DNA of 64,000 bases from contig CAWHKV010000002.1 of the NCBI GenBank assembly GCA_963830175.1, positions 1,116,001 through 1,180,000 of the forward strand, read 5' to 3'. This document shows positions 37,225-46,414 of the stretch, piece after piece. Positions within the stretch are counted from its first letter, which is position 1, and each line of letters begins with the position of its first letter. This DNA is from JBBRBB01 sp963830175. Lineage in GTDB: Bacteria; Bacteroidota; Bacteroidia; Chitinophagales; Chitinophagaceae. The notes beneath the pieces were generated by a model. That model saw nothing but the letters and a program-made list of their open reading frames with translations, had not been told where the DNA came from and did not search any database. The translations under genes were made by a program, and so were the position numbers.

Positions 37225-38550
37225 ATGGATACAACTACGCTTGCTGTTCTAGTTTCAGGTTCCATCGTTGCCATTATTCTGCTCACCTCCAAGTTGAAAG
37301 TAAATGCTTTTCTTTCTCTTTTTCTTGTTTCATTAATGCTTGCCATACTAGCCCTACCCGGAAAAGATATTGTTCAGATTCTAAAAGAAGGGTTTGGAAA
37401 TACAATGGGTGCTACCGGTTTCCTGATCATTTTTGGTGCGGTGATCGCTATCATTCTTGATAAGACGGGTGCTGCCATTTCCATGGCAAAATTCATTCTA
37501 TCTAAAACCGGTCAGAAGCATGCAGCAGCCGCACTTGGAACGACTGGATTTATAGCAGGCATGTCTATTTTTTGCGATTCAGGTTTTATTATTTTAAGCG
37601 GGCTGGCTAAATCTTTCAGCGCAAGGTCTAAGGTTTCTATTGTAAGCATTGCCACAATATTGGGCAGTACATTACTGGCTGTGCACTGTCTTGTTCCGAC
37701 TCACCCGGGTGCACTGGCTGCTGCAGGAATTCTGCAGGTGAATATCGGCATGTTGGTGTTAATGGGAATTGTATTTGCAATTCCCGGAGCACTGGCTGCA
37801 TATTTCTTTATAAAAATCATTACAAAGCATAAAAATTTCCCGCCTGCTGAAGTGGATGAAGGTGTTAATAATGATATGTCTACGCCACCTGTTTTAGTTT
37901 GCTTCATACCTGTAATATTACCCTTATTGTTGATTGGGATTGGGACGATTATCCAGGTACTTCATTTCAATAACACTGGTGCATTGGTAAGAGGATTTCT
38001 TTTCCTGGGGCAACCCGTTATAGCTTTACTTGCCGGTGTACTTTCCGCATTATTTTTATTGCGGAATAAAAGCATTCATACTATTAATGAAGTATTTGAA
38101 TTTGCCATAGCTAAGGCAGGACCTATTTTAATTGTTACCGCTGCAGGTGGCATGTTTGGTTTGGTAATTAAAGAAACCGGTTTGGGCACTTCAGCAGCAA
38201 AAGTAATTAGTGATACCAGCTTAGGGCTTGCCGTTCCTTTTTTAATTGCATTCGTTTTAAAAACAGCACAGGGTTCATCAACAGTAGCGGTAATAACTGC
38301 AGCTTCTATAATGGCGCCAATGTTACCCGCCATGGGTCTTGGATCTGAACAGGGAAAATTATTTTCACTGCTTGCGATGGGCGCAGGCAGCATGATGATA
38401 TCCCATGCCAACGACTCTTATTTCTGGGTAATTACGCGTTTTTCCGGCATTAGTATGAACAGTACCCTGCGCGTATTTTCAACAGCTACTATAGTTATGG
38501 GCATTACTGTTTTTACCTGTGTATATGTTGTTTGGCTGATGGTTACTTAA
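37225..38550 (+). CDS. GntP-family gluconate/sugar-acid permease
   Basis: 441 residues, about 12 membrane helices. ATGFLIIFGAVIAIILD, FIAGMSIFCDSGFIILSGLA and the C-terminal GAGSMMISHANDSYFW are GntP-family signatures. Members take up gluconate and related sugar acids with protons through the inner membrane. A periplasmic PQQ sugar dehydrogenase is encoded at 10.7 kb, so the pair could oxidise sugar outside and import the acid, though they are not adjacent. The gene is divergent from the ricin-propeller lipoprotein, with a 153-bp spacer that holds no other feature I can name. Confidence 0.9.
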   Translation: MDTTTLAVLVSGSIVAIILLTSKLKVNAFLSLFLVSLMLAILALPGKDIVQILKEGFGNTMGATGFLIIFGAVIAIILDKTGAAISMAKFILSKTGQKHAAAALGTTGFIAGMSIFCDSGFIILSGLAKSFSARSKVSIVSIATILGSTLLAVHCLVPTHPGALAAAGILQVNIGMLVLMGIVFAIPGALAAYFFIKIITKHKNFPPAEVDEGVNNDMSTPPVLVCFIPVILPLLLIGIGTIIQVLHFNNTGALVRGFLFLGQPVIALLAGVLSALFLLRNKSIHTINEVFEFAIAKAGPILIVTAAGGMFGLVIKETGLGTSAAKVISDTSLGLAVPFLIAFVLKTAQGSSTVAVITAASIMAPMLPAMGLGSEQGKLFSLLAMGAGSMMISHANDSYFWVITRFSGISMNSTLRVFSTATIVMGITVFTCVYVVWLMVT

Positions 38551-38583
38551 ATTGCAGTCGTATAAATAAATTGATTAATTAAG

Positions 38584-39093
38584 GTGGAAATAAGTAATTG
38601 CACAATCGCAGACATAGAAGATATATTCCGGTTATACGCTCTCGCATCTGCATACCAAAAATCAAAAAAAACGGTAGTTGTTTGGCCCGAATTTTCACAA
38701 GAAATGGTGGAGAAGGAAATAAGTGAAAACCGTCAGTGGAAACTGATGATAGATGCACAGGTGGCCTGTGTTTGGGCAACAACTTTTGAAGACGAACAAA
38801 TTTGGGAAGGAAGAAATGCAGATACCGCAGTGTACATTCACCGCATAGCTACAAATCCGTTATTCAGGGGAAGAAATTTTGTTTCTATTATTGTTCAGTG
38901 GGCAAAAAAGTATGCCCGAAATGAAGGAAAAGATTTTGTTCGACTGGATACCATAGGCAATAATACCCGGCTAATAGAACATTATAAAAACTCCGGTTTT
39001 AATTTTCTTGGCATGTTTCCTTTAAAAAACACAAACGGACTTCCTGAACATTATAAATATGATGATGCATGCCTTTTTGAAATAAAATTATAG
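38584..39093 (+). CDS. GNAT-family N-acetyltransferase
   Basis: 169 residues from a GTG at 38584; no ATG is available upstream in frame. VYIHRIATNPLFRGRNF resembles the acetyl-CoA-binding beta4-alpha3 region, and RLDTIGNNTRLIEHYKNSGF is typical of the GNAT C-terminal half. Acceptor unknown. It lies 33 bp after the GntP permease, suggesting a shared transcript. Confidence 0.82.
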   Translation: MEISNCTIADIEDIFRLYALASAYQKSKKTVVVWPEFSQEMVEKEISENRQWKLMIDAQVACVWATTFEDEQIWEGRNADTAVYIHRIATNPLFRGRNFVSIIVQWAKKYARNEGKDFVRLDTIGNNTRLIEHYKNSGFNFLGMFPLKNTNGLPEHYKYDDACLFEIKL

Positions 39094-39190
39094 CCGCTAT
39101 TAAATAATTAAATTCAATTTATTATTACCGTACTTTTAAAATTCTTTTTTGTTTACATCATCTTCTCCATTTTTTTAACCATCTATACGA

Positions 39191-40027
39191 ATGAAAAAGG
39201 TTTTTCCCGCATTAATGCTTTGTATATCTTTTTCTGCATTAAATGCACAACCTCCACGGCTTGTTGTACGAGGCGATGATATGGGGTATACACATTCCGG
39301 GAATGTCGCGTTACTTAAATCTTTCACCGATGGAATTGAACAATCTATAGAAGTGATCGTTCCTTCACCCTGGTTTCCCGAAGCAGTTAAAATGATAAAA
39401 GCCAATGCAGGTATTGATATCGGTATTCACCTGGCACTAACAAGTGAATGGGAAAATATTAAATGGCGGCCGCTAACAGACTGCCCCAGTCTTAAAGATG
39501 GCAATGGCTATTTTTTTCCGATGGTTTTTGCGAATCCAAATTACCCCGGGCAATCCATTTCAGAAAATAAATGGAACATTGAGGAGGTTGAAAAAGAATT
39601 CAGGGCACAGATCGAACTTGGTTTAAAATTATTGCCGGGTGTAAGTCACATTTCCGGGCACATGGGTTGTACCTTTTTAAATGATGATGTAAAACATTTA
39701 TCTGATAAGCTCGCAAAAGAATATGGACTTTCTAATGAAAGTGATAAATACCCCGTTCTGTTTGGATTTGGACCAACAGCGAAAACCGCCGAGGAAAGAG
39801 TAGCTGTTTTTATTGACATTCTAAGTAGACTTGAGAATGGAAAGACCTATATTTTTCTAGATCATCCCGGAATAAATAACGATGAACTACAAGCAGTGTA
39901 TCATATTGGTTACGAAAATGTTTCAGAAGACAGGCAGGCTGTAACAGATGTGTTCACAAGCGAAAAAGTAAAAAGTTACATAAAAGAAAAAGGCATTCAA
40001 CTCATCAGTTATAAAGATTTAAAATAA
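39191..40027 (+). CDS. Secreted ChbG/YdjC-like carbohydrate deacetylase
   Basis: 278 residues with a signal peptide. The YdjC-family metal site is visible: RGDDMG (Asp pair), GIDIGIHLALTSEW (His) and HISGHMGCT (His). ChbG removes one N-acetyl group from chitobiose-type oligosaccharides. With an export signal, this one would act in the periplasm, unlike E. coli ChbG in the cytoplasm. Next to it lies an aspartylglucosaminidase operon, which would expose GlcNAc units, so a GlcNAc-containing substrate is reasonable. Confidence 0.85.
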   Translation: MKKVFPALMLCISFSALNAQPPRLVVRGDDMGYTHSGNVALLKSFTDGIEQSIEVIVPSPWFPEAVKMIKANAGIDIGIHLALTSEWENIKWRPLTDCPSLKDGNGYFFPMVFANPNYPGQSISENKWNIEEVEKEFRAQIELGLKLLPGVSHISGHMGCTFLNDDVKHLSDKLAKEYGLSNESDKYPVLFGFGPTAKTAEERVAVFIDILSRLENGKTYIFLDHPGINNDELQAVYHIGYENVSEDRQAVTDVFTSEKVKSYIKEKGIQLISYKDLK

Positions 40028-40087
40028 ATCTTCAAATAAAAAAAACAGGTTCAGTTATATTATCTTTCATCAAATAAAATCAAACAA

Positions 40088-40597
40088 ATGAAAACTCTAA
40101 AGCTGCTATCGTTCATTTTAATTTCCGGATCCTTAATCCTTACGGGTTGTGATAATGATAATGAAGAAAATGATGATGCCCCGGTGGCCTCTGCCGATAA
40201 CAATCACTCTTTCGATCTTGGCAGTGCCAGAACCGCCATTGAAGGCGCCAATACAAAATTTGAACAAGCTTTAAGTAACGGAGATTCTGCTGCCCTTGGT
40301 AGTATGTATACCTCTGATGCGAAAATGATGGGTAATGGTATGGAGGCCACTGTTGGAAGAGAAAATATACAATCTGTTATAGGTGGCATGATTCGGTCAG
40401 GAGTAGGAGGGGTTGAATTAAATACAACCGATGTTTGGGGTTGTGAAGACATGGTCGCTGAAGAAGGCACCCTTGTTATAAATGGAAAAGGTGGTAAGCA
40501 ACTGGATAAAGGCAAATACATAGTTCTCTGGAAGATGGAAGATGGACAATGGAAACTTTTCCGGGATATGTTTAACTCAGACATGCCGGGGCATTAA
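40088..40597 (+). CDS. SnoaL/DUF4440-like lipoprotein
   Basis: 169 residues. Lipobox SLILTGC, then an acidic linker (DNDNEENDD) and an NTF2-like cone domain (residues about 45-165) with FEQALSNGDSAALGSMYTSDAKMMG and WKMEDGQWKLFRDMFNSD. NTF2-like proteins of this sort are often small-molecule-binding or isomerase-type domains; the function here is unknown. It is followed by a strong terminator. Confidence 0.82.
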   Translation: MKTLKLLSFILISGSLILTGCDNDNEENDDAPVASADNNHSFDLGSARTAIEGANTKFEQALSNGDSAALGSMYTSDAKMMGNGMEATVGRENIQSVIGGMIRSGVGGVELNTTDVWGCEDMVAEEGTLVINGKGGKQLDKGKYIVLWKMEDGQWKLFRDMFNSDMPGH

Positions 40598-40616
40598 ATT
40601 AAAAACATTTTATATT

Positions 40617-40644
40617 GCCACGCACCAATGTGCGTGGCTTTTTT
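40617..40644 (+). terminator. Rho-independent terminator
   Basis: GCCACGCAC-CAAT-GTGCGTGGC is a perfect nine-pair stem with a four-base loop, followed by TTTTTT. It lies 20 bp after the stop codon of the lipoprotein gene and separates it from the operon that starts at 40718. Confidence 0.92.
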
Positions 40645-40717
40645 ATTATGGGTGTAATTCAATTCTAAGTCAACGGGAAAAAAGAGAATAACTTAACTTG
40701 CCAGTATAATTCTTTCT

Positions 40718-41026
40718 ATGAAAAGTTATGACACCATGGTAGAAGCGCTGGCAGACCTTAAGAAAAAAGGATATACTACCGATTTCAATCTTGCTTTTGA
40801 TAAAATTAAATGTTCTGAAACGGGTGTCTGTTTATCTACAAATCAGTTTGAGATAATTGATCATGTTCGTTTTGAAGGTGAATCTAACCCCTCCGATGAA
40901 TCTGTGATTTATGTGGTTGAATCAAAAGACGGGTCTATGAAAGGAATTATTGTTAGTGCATACGGCATGTACAGCGAACCAATAGCCGAAGAAATGATCA
41001 GAAAATTAGCCGTAAGCAATGCCTGA
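40718..41026 (+). CDS. Small conserved protein (often labelled phosphoribosylpyrophosphate synthetase in Bacteroidetes)
   Basis: 102 residues without signal peptide. MKSYDTMVEALADLKKKGY and FEGESNPSDESVIYVVES are typical of a small protein conserved in Bacteroidetes that databases often name after PRPP synthetase, although it is far too short for that enzyme. Function unknown. Its stop overlaps the start of the MFS gene by 8 bp, implying translational coupling. Confidence 0.8.
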   Translation: MKSYDTMVEALADLKKKGYTTDFNLAFDKIKCSETGVCLSTNQFEIIDHVRFEGESNPSDESVIYVVESKDGSMKGIIVSAYGMYSEPIAEEMIRKLAVSNA

Positions 41027-42194
41027 AAAAAAGCTGATTACAAAAACAGTCTGGATGCTTTCTTTCGTAAGCCTGTTAACCGATATGGCAAGCGAAATGC
41101 TATACCCGGTTATGCCCCTTTACCTAAAAGAAATTGGTTTTACCATCGCAGGTATTGGCATATTGGAGGGCTTTGCAGAAGCCATAGCTGGCTTAAGTAA
41201 AGGTTACTTCGGTACATGGAGTGACCATGTAGGTAAACGTGTTCCCTTTATAAAATGGGGATACGCTCTTAGCGCCATCAGCAAACCCTTGATGGCGATT
41301 TTTATTAATCCCTGGCAAATATTTCTTGCCCGTGCAATTGACAGAACAGGGAAAGGCATTCGCACTGCGCCACGCGATGCCTTGCTGGCATCAGAAGCCA
41401 CTAATGAAACCCTGGGAAGGGTATTCGGTTTGCATCGTGCTATGGATACGTTAGGCGCTGCTATTGGTCCTGGTCTTGCACTTGCTTTTCTATATTTTTT
41501 TCCACAACAATACCGTCCCTTATTTTTAATAGCTTTTATTCCGGGTGTTGCAGCTGTTTTATTAACGCTCTGGCTCAAAGAAAAACCTGCCGCAGTAAAG
41601 CCAGAAAAAAAGTTCCCTTCCTTTAAAGCATTTTATACATACTGGGTTGCATCAACAACTGATTATAAAAAATTAACAGGTGCGTTGCTTGTGTTTGCAC
41701 TCTTCAATAGCTCTGATATATTTCTTTTACTGCGTATGAAAGAAAGCGGGATGGATGATGTTTTATTGTTAAGCATTTACATTATTTACAATGCCATTTT
41801 TGCTTTGCTTGCGTTTCCCGCAGGTATTCTTGCAGACAGGCTGGGGTATAAAAAAATTATGGTAACCGGATTCCTCATTTTTGCTCTTGTATATGCAGGC
41901 ATGAGCCTGGCTACAAATGTTTTTGCTTTTGCCGGGTTAATGATCTTATACGGTTTATACGCCGCCGCTACGGAAGGTGTGGCGCGTGCATGGATAACCC
42001 GCATGGTGCATAAAGAAGATACTGCTAAAGCCATCGGAACATACACCGGGTTTCAAAGTATCATGGCGCTATTAGCCAGTACTATTGCAGGTTTAATATG
42101 GTATAACTTCGGATCGATGTATGCCTTAATATCTTCTGCAATCGTTTCAATTATCATAGCTATATTTCTTCACACTAAAACAAGATTACCATGA
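41019..42194 (+). CDS. MFS transporter
   Basis: 391 residues, about 12 membrane helices. The N-terminal half has SLLTDMASEMLYPVMPLYL and the loop DHVGKRVPFIKWGY; RAIDRTGKGIRTAPRDALL follows, seen in a widespread bacterial MFS group. Substrate is not readable, but the gene overlaps the small-protein gene upstream by 8 bp and the aspartylglucosaminidase gene downstream by 4 bp, so it may import the sugar or glycopeptide handled by that operon. Confidence 0.9.
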   Translation: MPEKKLITKTVWMLSFVSLLTDMASEMLYPVMPLYLKEIGFTIAGIGILEGFAEAIAGLSKGYFGTWSDHVGKRVPFIKWGYALSAISKPLMAIFINPWQIFLARAIDRTGKGIRTAPRDALLASEATNETLGRVFGLHRAMDTLGAAIGPGLALAFLYFFPQQYRPLFLIAFIPGVAAVLLTLWLKEKPAAVKPEKKFPSFKAFYTYWVASTTDYKKLTGALLVFALFNSSDIFLLLRMKESGMDDVLLLSIYIIYNAIFALLAFPAGILADRLGYKKIMVTGFLIFALVYAGMSLATNVFAFAGLMILYGLYAAATEGVARAWITRMVHKEDTAKAIGTYTGFQSIMALLASTIAGLIWYNFGSMYALISSAIVSIIIAIFLHTKTRLP

Positions 42195-43165
42195 TGCACC
42201 GCAGAAGGTTGCTGCAGTTAGGGTCTTTGGGCATGGGCACATTTATATCAGCAAAATTAAACGCCACGAAAAATTTTTCTACTACTCACCGGCGTCCGCT
42301 GGTAATTTCTACGTGGGATGCAGGCATTAATGCCAACAAAGCGGCATGGGAAATTTTGCGGAAAAACGGCACTGCATTAGACGCTGTTGAGGCAGGGGTT
42401 ATGGTTACTGAATCAGAAATTGTTTGCTGCGTTGGTTTGGGTGCATTTCCGGACAGGGATGGTTATGTTACCCTCGATGCATGTATAATGAATGAAAAGG
42501 GAGAGTGCGGAAGTGTATGTTTTCTTCAACGGATAAAACACCCCGTTTCTGTTGCAAGACTGGTGATGGAAAAAACGCCTCATGTAATGCTTGCCGGAGA
42601 AGGCGCCCAGCAGTTCGCACTGCAGCAGGGTTTTACCCTTGAACCAAATAACCTTAGTGACAGCGCGAAAAAAGCATATGATAAATGGTTGCAAGAATCT
42701 AATTACAAAGCCGGAAGTATTAATCACGACACTATTGGTATGTTAGCAATAGACGCAGCAGGAAATCTTAGTGGAAGTTGCACTACCAGCGGCATGGCTT
42801 TTAAAATGCATGGACGTGTTGGCGATTCCCCGATAATAGGTGCTGGACTGTATGTGGATAATGCAGTGGGTGCGGCAGTTGCAACAGGTGTGGGTGAAGA
42901 GGTGATCAAAATTTGTGGAAGTCATTTAGTGGTTCAATATATGGAGCATGGAATTTCTCCGCAGGATGCCTGCAAAAAGGCAGTAGAAAAAATCATCAGC
43001 CGTAATACAAAAGAAAAAATAAAAGATACACAGGTAGCTTTTGTTGCACTTAACAAACAAGGCGAATACGGTGCATACAGCGTGCAAAATGGTTTTGATT
43101 ACGCTTTATGTTTTAGTGATGATAATAACAAACTCATTAAGTCTGATCATTCCCTTACTTTTTAG
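42191..43165 (+). CDS. N4-(beta-N-acetylglucosaminyl)-L-asparaginase (aspartylglucosaminidase)
   Basis: 324 residues. A twin-arginine-like start (HRRRLLQLGSLGMGTFIS) precedes the Ntn-hydrolase domain. NHDTIGMLAID near 180 holds the Thr that becomes the new N-terminus after self-cleavage, and GRVGDSPIIGAGLYVDNAVGA (abbreviated) forms the substrate pocket. The family splits GlcNAc-Asn, the innermost bond of N-glycans. This is the clearest functional clue that the locus handles glycoprotein glycans. Start ATG overlaps the MFS stop (ATGA); cutC begins 21 bp after it. Confidence 0.93.
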   Translation: MMHRRRLLQLGSLGMGTFISAKLNATKNFSTTHRRPLVISTWDAGINANKAAWEILRKNGTALDAVEAGVMVTESEIVCCVGLGAFPDRDGYVTLDACIMNEKGECGSVCFLQRIKHPVSVARLVMEKTPHVMLAGEGAQQFALQQGFTLEPNNLSDSAKKAYDKWLQESNYKAGSINHDTIGMLAIDAAGNLSGSCTTSGMAFKMHGRVGDSPIIGAGLYVDNAVGAAVATGVGEEVIKICGSHLVVQYMEHGISPQDACKKAVEKIISRNTKEKIKDTQVAFVALNKQGEYGAYSVQNGFDYALCFSDDNNKLIKSDHSLTF

Positions 43166-43185
43166 AGGATTATTTGTAATGAATT

Positions 43186-43911
43186 ATGACGCGCATACTT
43201 GAAATAGCTGTGTTTAATTTGCAGGCAGCTTTAATTGCGGCCACAGCGGGCGCAGACCGGCTGGAACTGTGTGAGAATGTAGCAGATGGCGGCACAACAC
43301 CCTCATATGGAACACTGATGCAGGTAAGAAAAAAAGTTACAATTCCCGTGTTTCCCATTATTCGCCCCCGGGGAGGTGATTTCGTTTATAATGAAGATGA
43401 GTGGGAAACTATTTTGCACGATGTAATGCTGGTAAAGCAACTCGGATTTGAAGGAATCGTTAGCGGCGGATTATTACCCGATGGAAATATTGATACAAAC
43501 AATACCCGGCGGCTGGTTGATGCGGCCTACCCCATGGATGTTACATTTCACCGCGCATTTGACCGTTGCATCGATCCTCTGGAAGGTCTGGAAAATATTA
43601 TTTCGTGCGGGTGCAACCGCATACTTACCAGCGGTCAAAAACCTTTGGCAACTGATGGTATGGACCTTATAAAAAAACTGGTTAAACTTGCAGATGACCG
43701 GATAATTATTATGCCGGGAAGCGGTGTAAGAGGTGATAACATTATTGAGTTAACTGTAGAAACAGGCGCAGTTGAATTGCATTCATCAGCAAAAATTATA
43801 ATGCCTTCCCCGCATTTTAATAAAACAGAAATGGAAGAGGAATTAAAAAATATATATGTTGATAGTAATGAAATAAAAATGATGAAGAAAGCCTTGCATT
43901 CTCTTAAATAA
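43186..43911 (+). CDS. cutC: CutC family protein
   Basis: 241 residues, a complete TIM-barrel CutC: EIAVFNLQAALIAATAGADRLELCEN (abbreviated), GGTTPSYG, FPIIRPRGGDF, TFHRAFDRC and ILTSGQKP. CutC was linked to copper homeostasis, but in Bacteroidetes it frequently accompanies glycan genes, and a role in sugar metabolism is possible. Last gene of the small-protein, MFS, aspartylglucosaminidase operon, convergent with yitT (2-bp gap). Confidence 0.92.
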   Translation: MTRILEIAVFNLQAALIAATAGADRLELCENVADGGTTPSYGTLMQVRKKVTIPVFPIIRPRGGDFVYNEDEWETILHDVMLVKQLGFEGIVSGGLLPDGNIDTNNTRRLVDAAYPMDVTFHRAFDRCIDPLEGLENIISCGCNRILTSGQKPLATDGMDLIKKLVKLADDRIIIMPGSGVRGDNIIELTVETGAVELHSSAKIIMPSPHFNKTEMEEELKNIYVDSNEIKMMKKALHSLK

Positions 43912-43912
43912 A

Positions 43913-44887
43913 TCAATGCTGAAGCGGTCTTCGTTTGATCATTCCTCCACGCGTATCTTTAACGCTATTCATTACCACAAATGCATGCGGATCTATCTTC
44001 TCAAGCTCTGCATTTAATTTACTTATTTCGAGCCTGGTTAATACAGTATAAACAATATCTATGTCAGCAGTCTCTCCGCTTTTGCCATGCCCGCGCTTTC
44101 CTTTATAAACAGTAACGCCTCGACCCATTACCTCAACAATCATTTTTCTGATTTCTTCATTGTGCACAGAGATAATGGTAATGCCGGTATATTCTTCAAT
44201 CCCTTCAATTATAAAATCTACTGTTCTTGATGCTGCCAGGTAAGTGATCATGGAATATAAAGCAGATTCAATGGAAAGCAAAGTTGCTGCAGCAGAAAAG
44301 ATTAGAATATTAAAAATGATTATTACATCACCAATAGTAACACTAAGTTTCTTACTTAAATAAATGGCTAATACTTCGGTCCCATCTATTACGCCGCCAC
44401 CACGAATAGAGAGCCCGATACCTGCCCCAAGAAAGAAGCCTCCGAATATGGCGACAAGTAATTTATCGTGGGTGATGCTTGGAAAATGTATTGTGGCAAG
44501 AACCACCGCCAGTAAAGTAATTGCAATTGCAGTTTTAACGGCGAATTGTTTGCTTAAAATATGATAACCAAGAATAAGAAACGGAATATTTATGATCACC
44601 AACAGTATGGAAAGCTTTAATGGTGTGATCTCTGCCAGTAAAAGTGCAATGCCTGTTGCACCACCATCAATAAAACTGTTGGGTAAAAGAAACCCTTCCA
44701 ACCCGAATGCTGCTGATGCAACCCCGAGAATAATTAAAAAAGCATCTTTAATTAATGTGGAAACAGTTATTCGGAAACGACGAAAATCTTTCGCCATCTG
44801 GAATGACGTGGCAATGCGTTGCGCCTCCCCATCTCCTTCTTTGGGTTTGTAAAAAGTACGCGCTATTATTTTTGATATATACCGCAT
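43913..44887 (-). CDS. YitT family membrane protein
   Basis: 324 residues with about five or six membrane helices (DUF161) and a C-terminal cytoplasmic DUF2179 domain (TGITIISVHNEEIRKMIVE, RGVTVYKGKRGHG). SFIDGGATGIALL and GIGLSIRGGGVIDGTEVLA are family signatures. Function is unclear in the family. A repeat copy lies about 110 bp upstream of its start. Confidence 0.88.
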   Translation of the reverse strand: MRYISKIIARTFYKPKEGDGEAQRIATSFQMAKDFRRFRITVSTLIKDAFLIILGVASAAFGLEGFLLPNSFIDGGATGIALLLAEITPLKLSILLVIINIPFLILGYHILSKQFAVKTAIAITLLAVVLATIHFPSITHDKLLVAIFGGFFLGAGIGLSIRGGGVIDGTEVLAIYLSKKLSVTIGDVIIIFNILIFSAAATLLSIESALYSMITYLAASRTVDFIIEGIEEYTGITIISVHNEEIRKMIVEVMGRGVTVYKGKRGHGKSGETADIDIVYTVLTRLEISKLNAELEKIDPHAFVVMNSVKDTRGGMIKRRPLQH

Positions 44888-45000
44888 GCATTCAGCTTGT
44901 TACATGCAAAATAGATAATTAAAGGAGTAAAGCAATGCCAGGATAGAATGCAGAATTAATCAATCGGCTGTAACACAGTGCTTACAAGTATTACAGGCGT

Positions 45001-45030
45001 AGAAGTGTGCGACGCAACTTAAGCTTAATA
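45001..45030 (+). repeat. Interspersed repeat copy (GAAGTGTGCGACGCAAC core)
   Basis: GAAGTGTGCGACGCAAC at 45002-45018 differs by one base from the 21.9 and 53.6 kb copies. The flanks have diverged, with only a partial TTAATA/CAAA remnant downstream. It lies in the 160-bp spacer between serA and yitT, which otherwise shows nothing recognisable. Confidence 0.6.
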
Positions 45031-45047
45031 CGTGCAAATTCGCCTGG

Positions 45048-46316
45048 TTAATATAAAACCCTAACCTTAATGGTTTCTTTTACGTGGCGCAATAATTCGT
45101 GTGCTTTTGATGATAAACGTTTGTCTACATCTAAAACCACGTAACCAATTTCATCATTTGTTTTTAAATACTGCGCAAGAATGTTGATATTGTTATTAGA
45201 TAACTGCGTGTTAATGGCACTTAATACACCGGGCACATTGTTATGAATATGCAGAATGCGGTGCGCACCTTCAACAGGTGGCAGGCTTAATGATGGAACT
45301 GTATGCGAGCCATTACTGATACCTCGCTCCAGATATTGAAATAGTTTTGCACTAACATCTTCTGCAATATTTTGTTGTGCTTCCTGCGTGCTGCCTCCGA
45401 TATGAGGAGTAAGAATTACATTGGGCAATTTTTGTAAAGGTGTTGTAAAAGGATCTCCATTTTTCTCAGGCTCAGACGGAAAAACATCAATCGCGGCACC
45501 ACCAATATGTCCCGATTTTATAGCATCAGCAAGGGCATTTAAATCGATGACGTTGCCACGGGCATAATTTATAATCAATGCGCCCTTCTTGCATAATTTA
45601 AGGTTTGCCCGGCTCAACAAATTCTTTGTTTGTGGCGTGTCGGGCACGTGGAAAGAAACGATGTCTGCTTTACCCAGCAATTCTTTTAAGTGGCGGCTCC
45701 CTGCTGCGTTTCCTAACGGCAACTTAGTTTCTGTATCGTAGAAAAGCACCTTCATTCCGAGGGCTTCTGCCAGCACACTAACCTGGGATCCAATGTTGCC
45801 GTAACCAATAATGCCGAGTGTTTTGCCACGCAGTTCATAGCTGCCTTCTGCCTGCTTTAACCAAATACCATTGTGTGCGGCAATTGTTTTATCCGGTATG
45901 CGCCTGATGAGCATTATGCACAAACCAATAACAAGTTCTGCCACACTTCTGGTATTGCTGTAAGGTGCATTAAAAACCGCTACTCCATTACTGGTTGCTG
46001 CATTAATATTTACCTGGTTAATTCCTATGCAAAAGGCCCCAATTGCCTGCAGTTTTTTTGCGGCGGCTATCACTTTGGGAGTAATCTCGGTTTTACTGCG
46101 TATGCCTAGAAGATGTACATCCTTAATTTTTTTAATCAACTGGGCTTCATCCAGGGCGCCGGATACTTTTTCAACGTTTACGTACCCATTGCTTTGAAAA
46201 TAATTGACTGCCTTGTCGCTTATGTTTTCAAGCAAAAGAATTTTTATTTTTTCTTTAGGATAACTTGTTTCCCTTGTCATTTGTTGAAGCTTGCTTTGTG
46301 GATGATCGTGTAACAA
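45048..46316 (-). CDS. serA: D-3-phosphoglycerate dehydrogenase
   Basis: 422 residues (386-410 if a later Met, such as the one at 46280, is used). Substrate domain with IRSKTEITPKVI; Rossmann motif GKTLGIIGYGNIGSQ near 167; NYARGNVID and ILTPHIGGSTQEAQ carry the catalytic Arg and His; the last 80 residues form an ACT domain (VPGVLSAINTQLSNNNINI). This catalyses the first step of serine synthesis and the ACT domain usually mediates feedback by serine. Confidence 0.93.
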   Translation of the reverse strand: MLHDHPQSKLQQMTRETSYPKEKIKILLLENISDKAVNYFQSNGYVNVEKVSGALDEAQLIKKIKDVHLLGIRSKTEITPKVIAAAKKLQAIGAFCIGINQVNINAATSNGVAVFNAPYSNTRSVAELVIGLCIMLIRRIPDKTIAAHNGIWLKQAEGSYELRGKTLGIIGYGNIGSQVSVLAEALGMKVLFYDTETKLPLGNAAGSRHLKELLGKADIVSFHVPDTPQTKNLLSRANLKLCKKGALIINYARGNVIDLNALADAIKSGHIGGAAIDVFPSEPEKNGDPFTTPLQKLPNVILTPHIGGSTQEAQQNIAEDVSAKLFQYLERGISNGSHTVPSLSLPPVEGAHRILHIHNNVPGVLSAINTQLSNNNINILAQYLKTNDEIGYVVLDVDKRLSSKAHELLRHVKETIKVRVLY

Positions 46317-46350
46317 TATTAAGCATCATAAGTTTAAAGCGTTGAATAGC

Positions 46351-46391
46351 TTTAAAAACAAAAATCTCCCCACAGCAATGCCGGGAGAGAT
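46351..46391 (-). terminator. Rho-independent terminator after rpmE2
   Basis: On the minus strand ATCTCTCC pairs with GGGGAGAT (one G-T wobble) around an inner loop, followed by TTTTTGTTTTT. It lies 24 bp past the L31 stop codon. Confidence 0.75.
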
Positions 46392-46414
46392 CTTTGAAAA
46401 GAGATAATAAAAAA

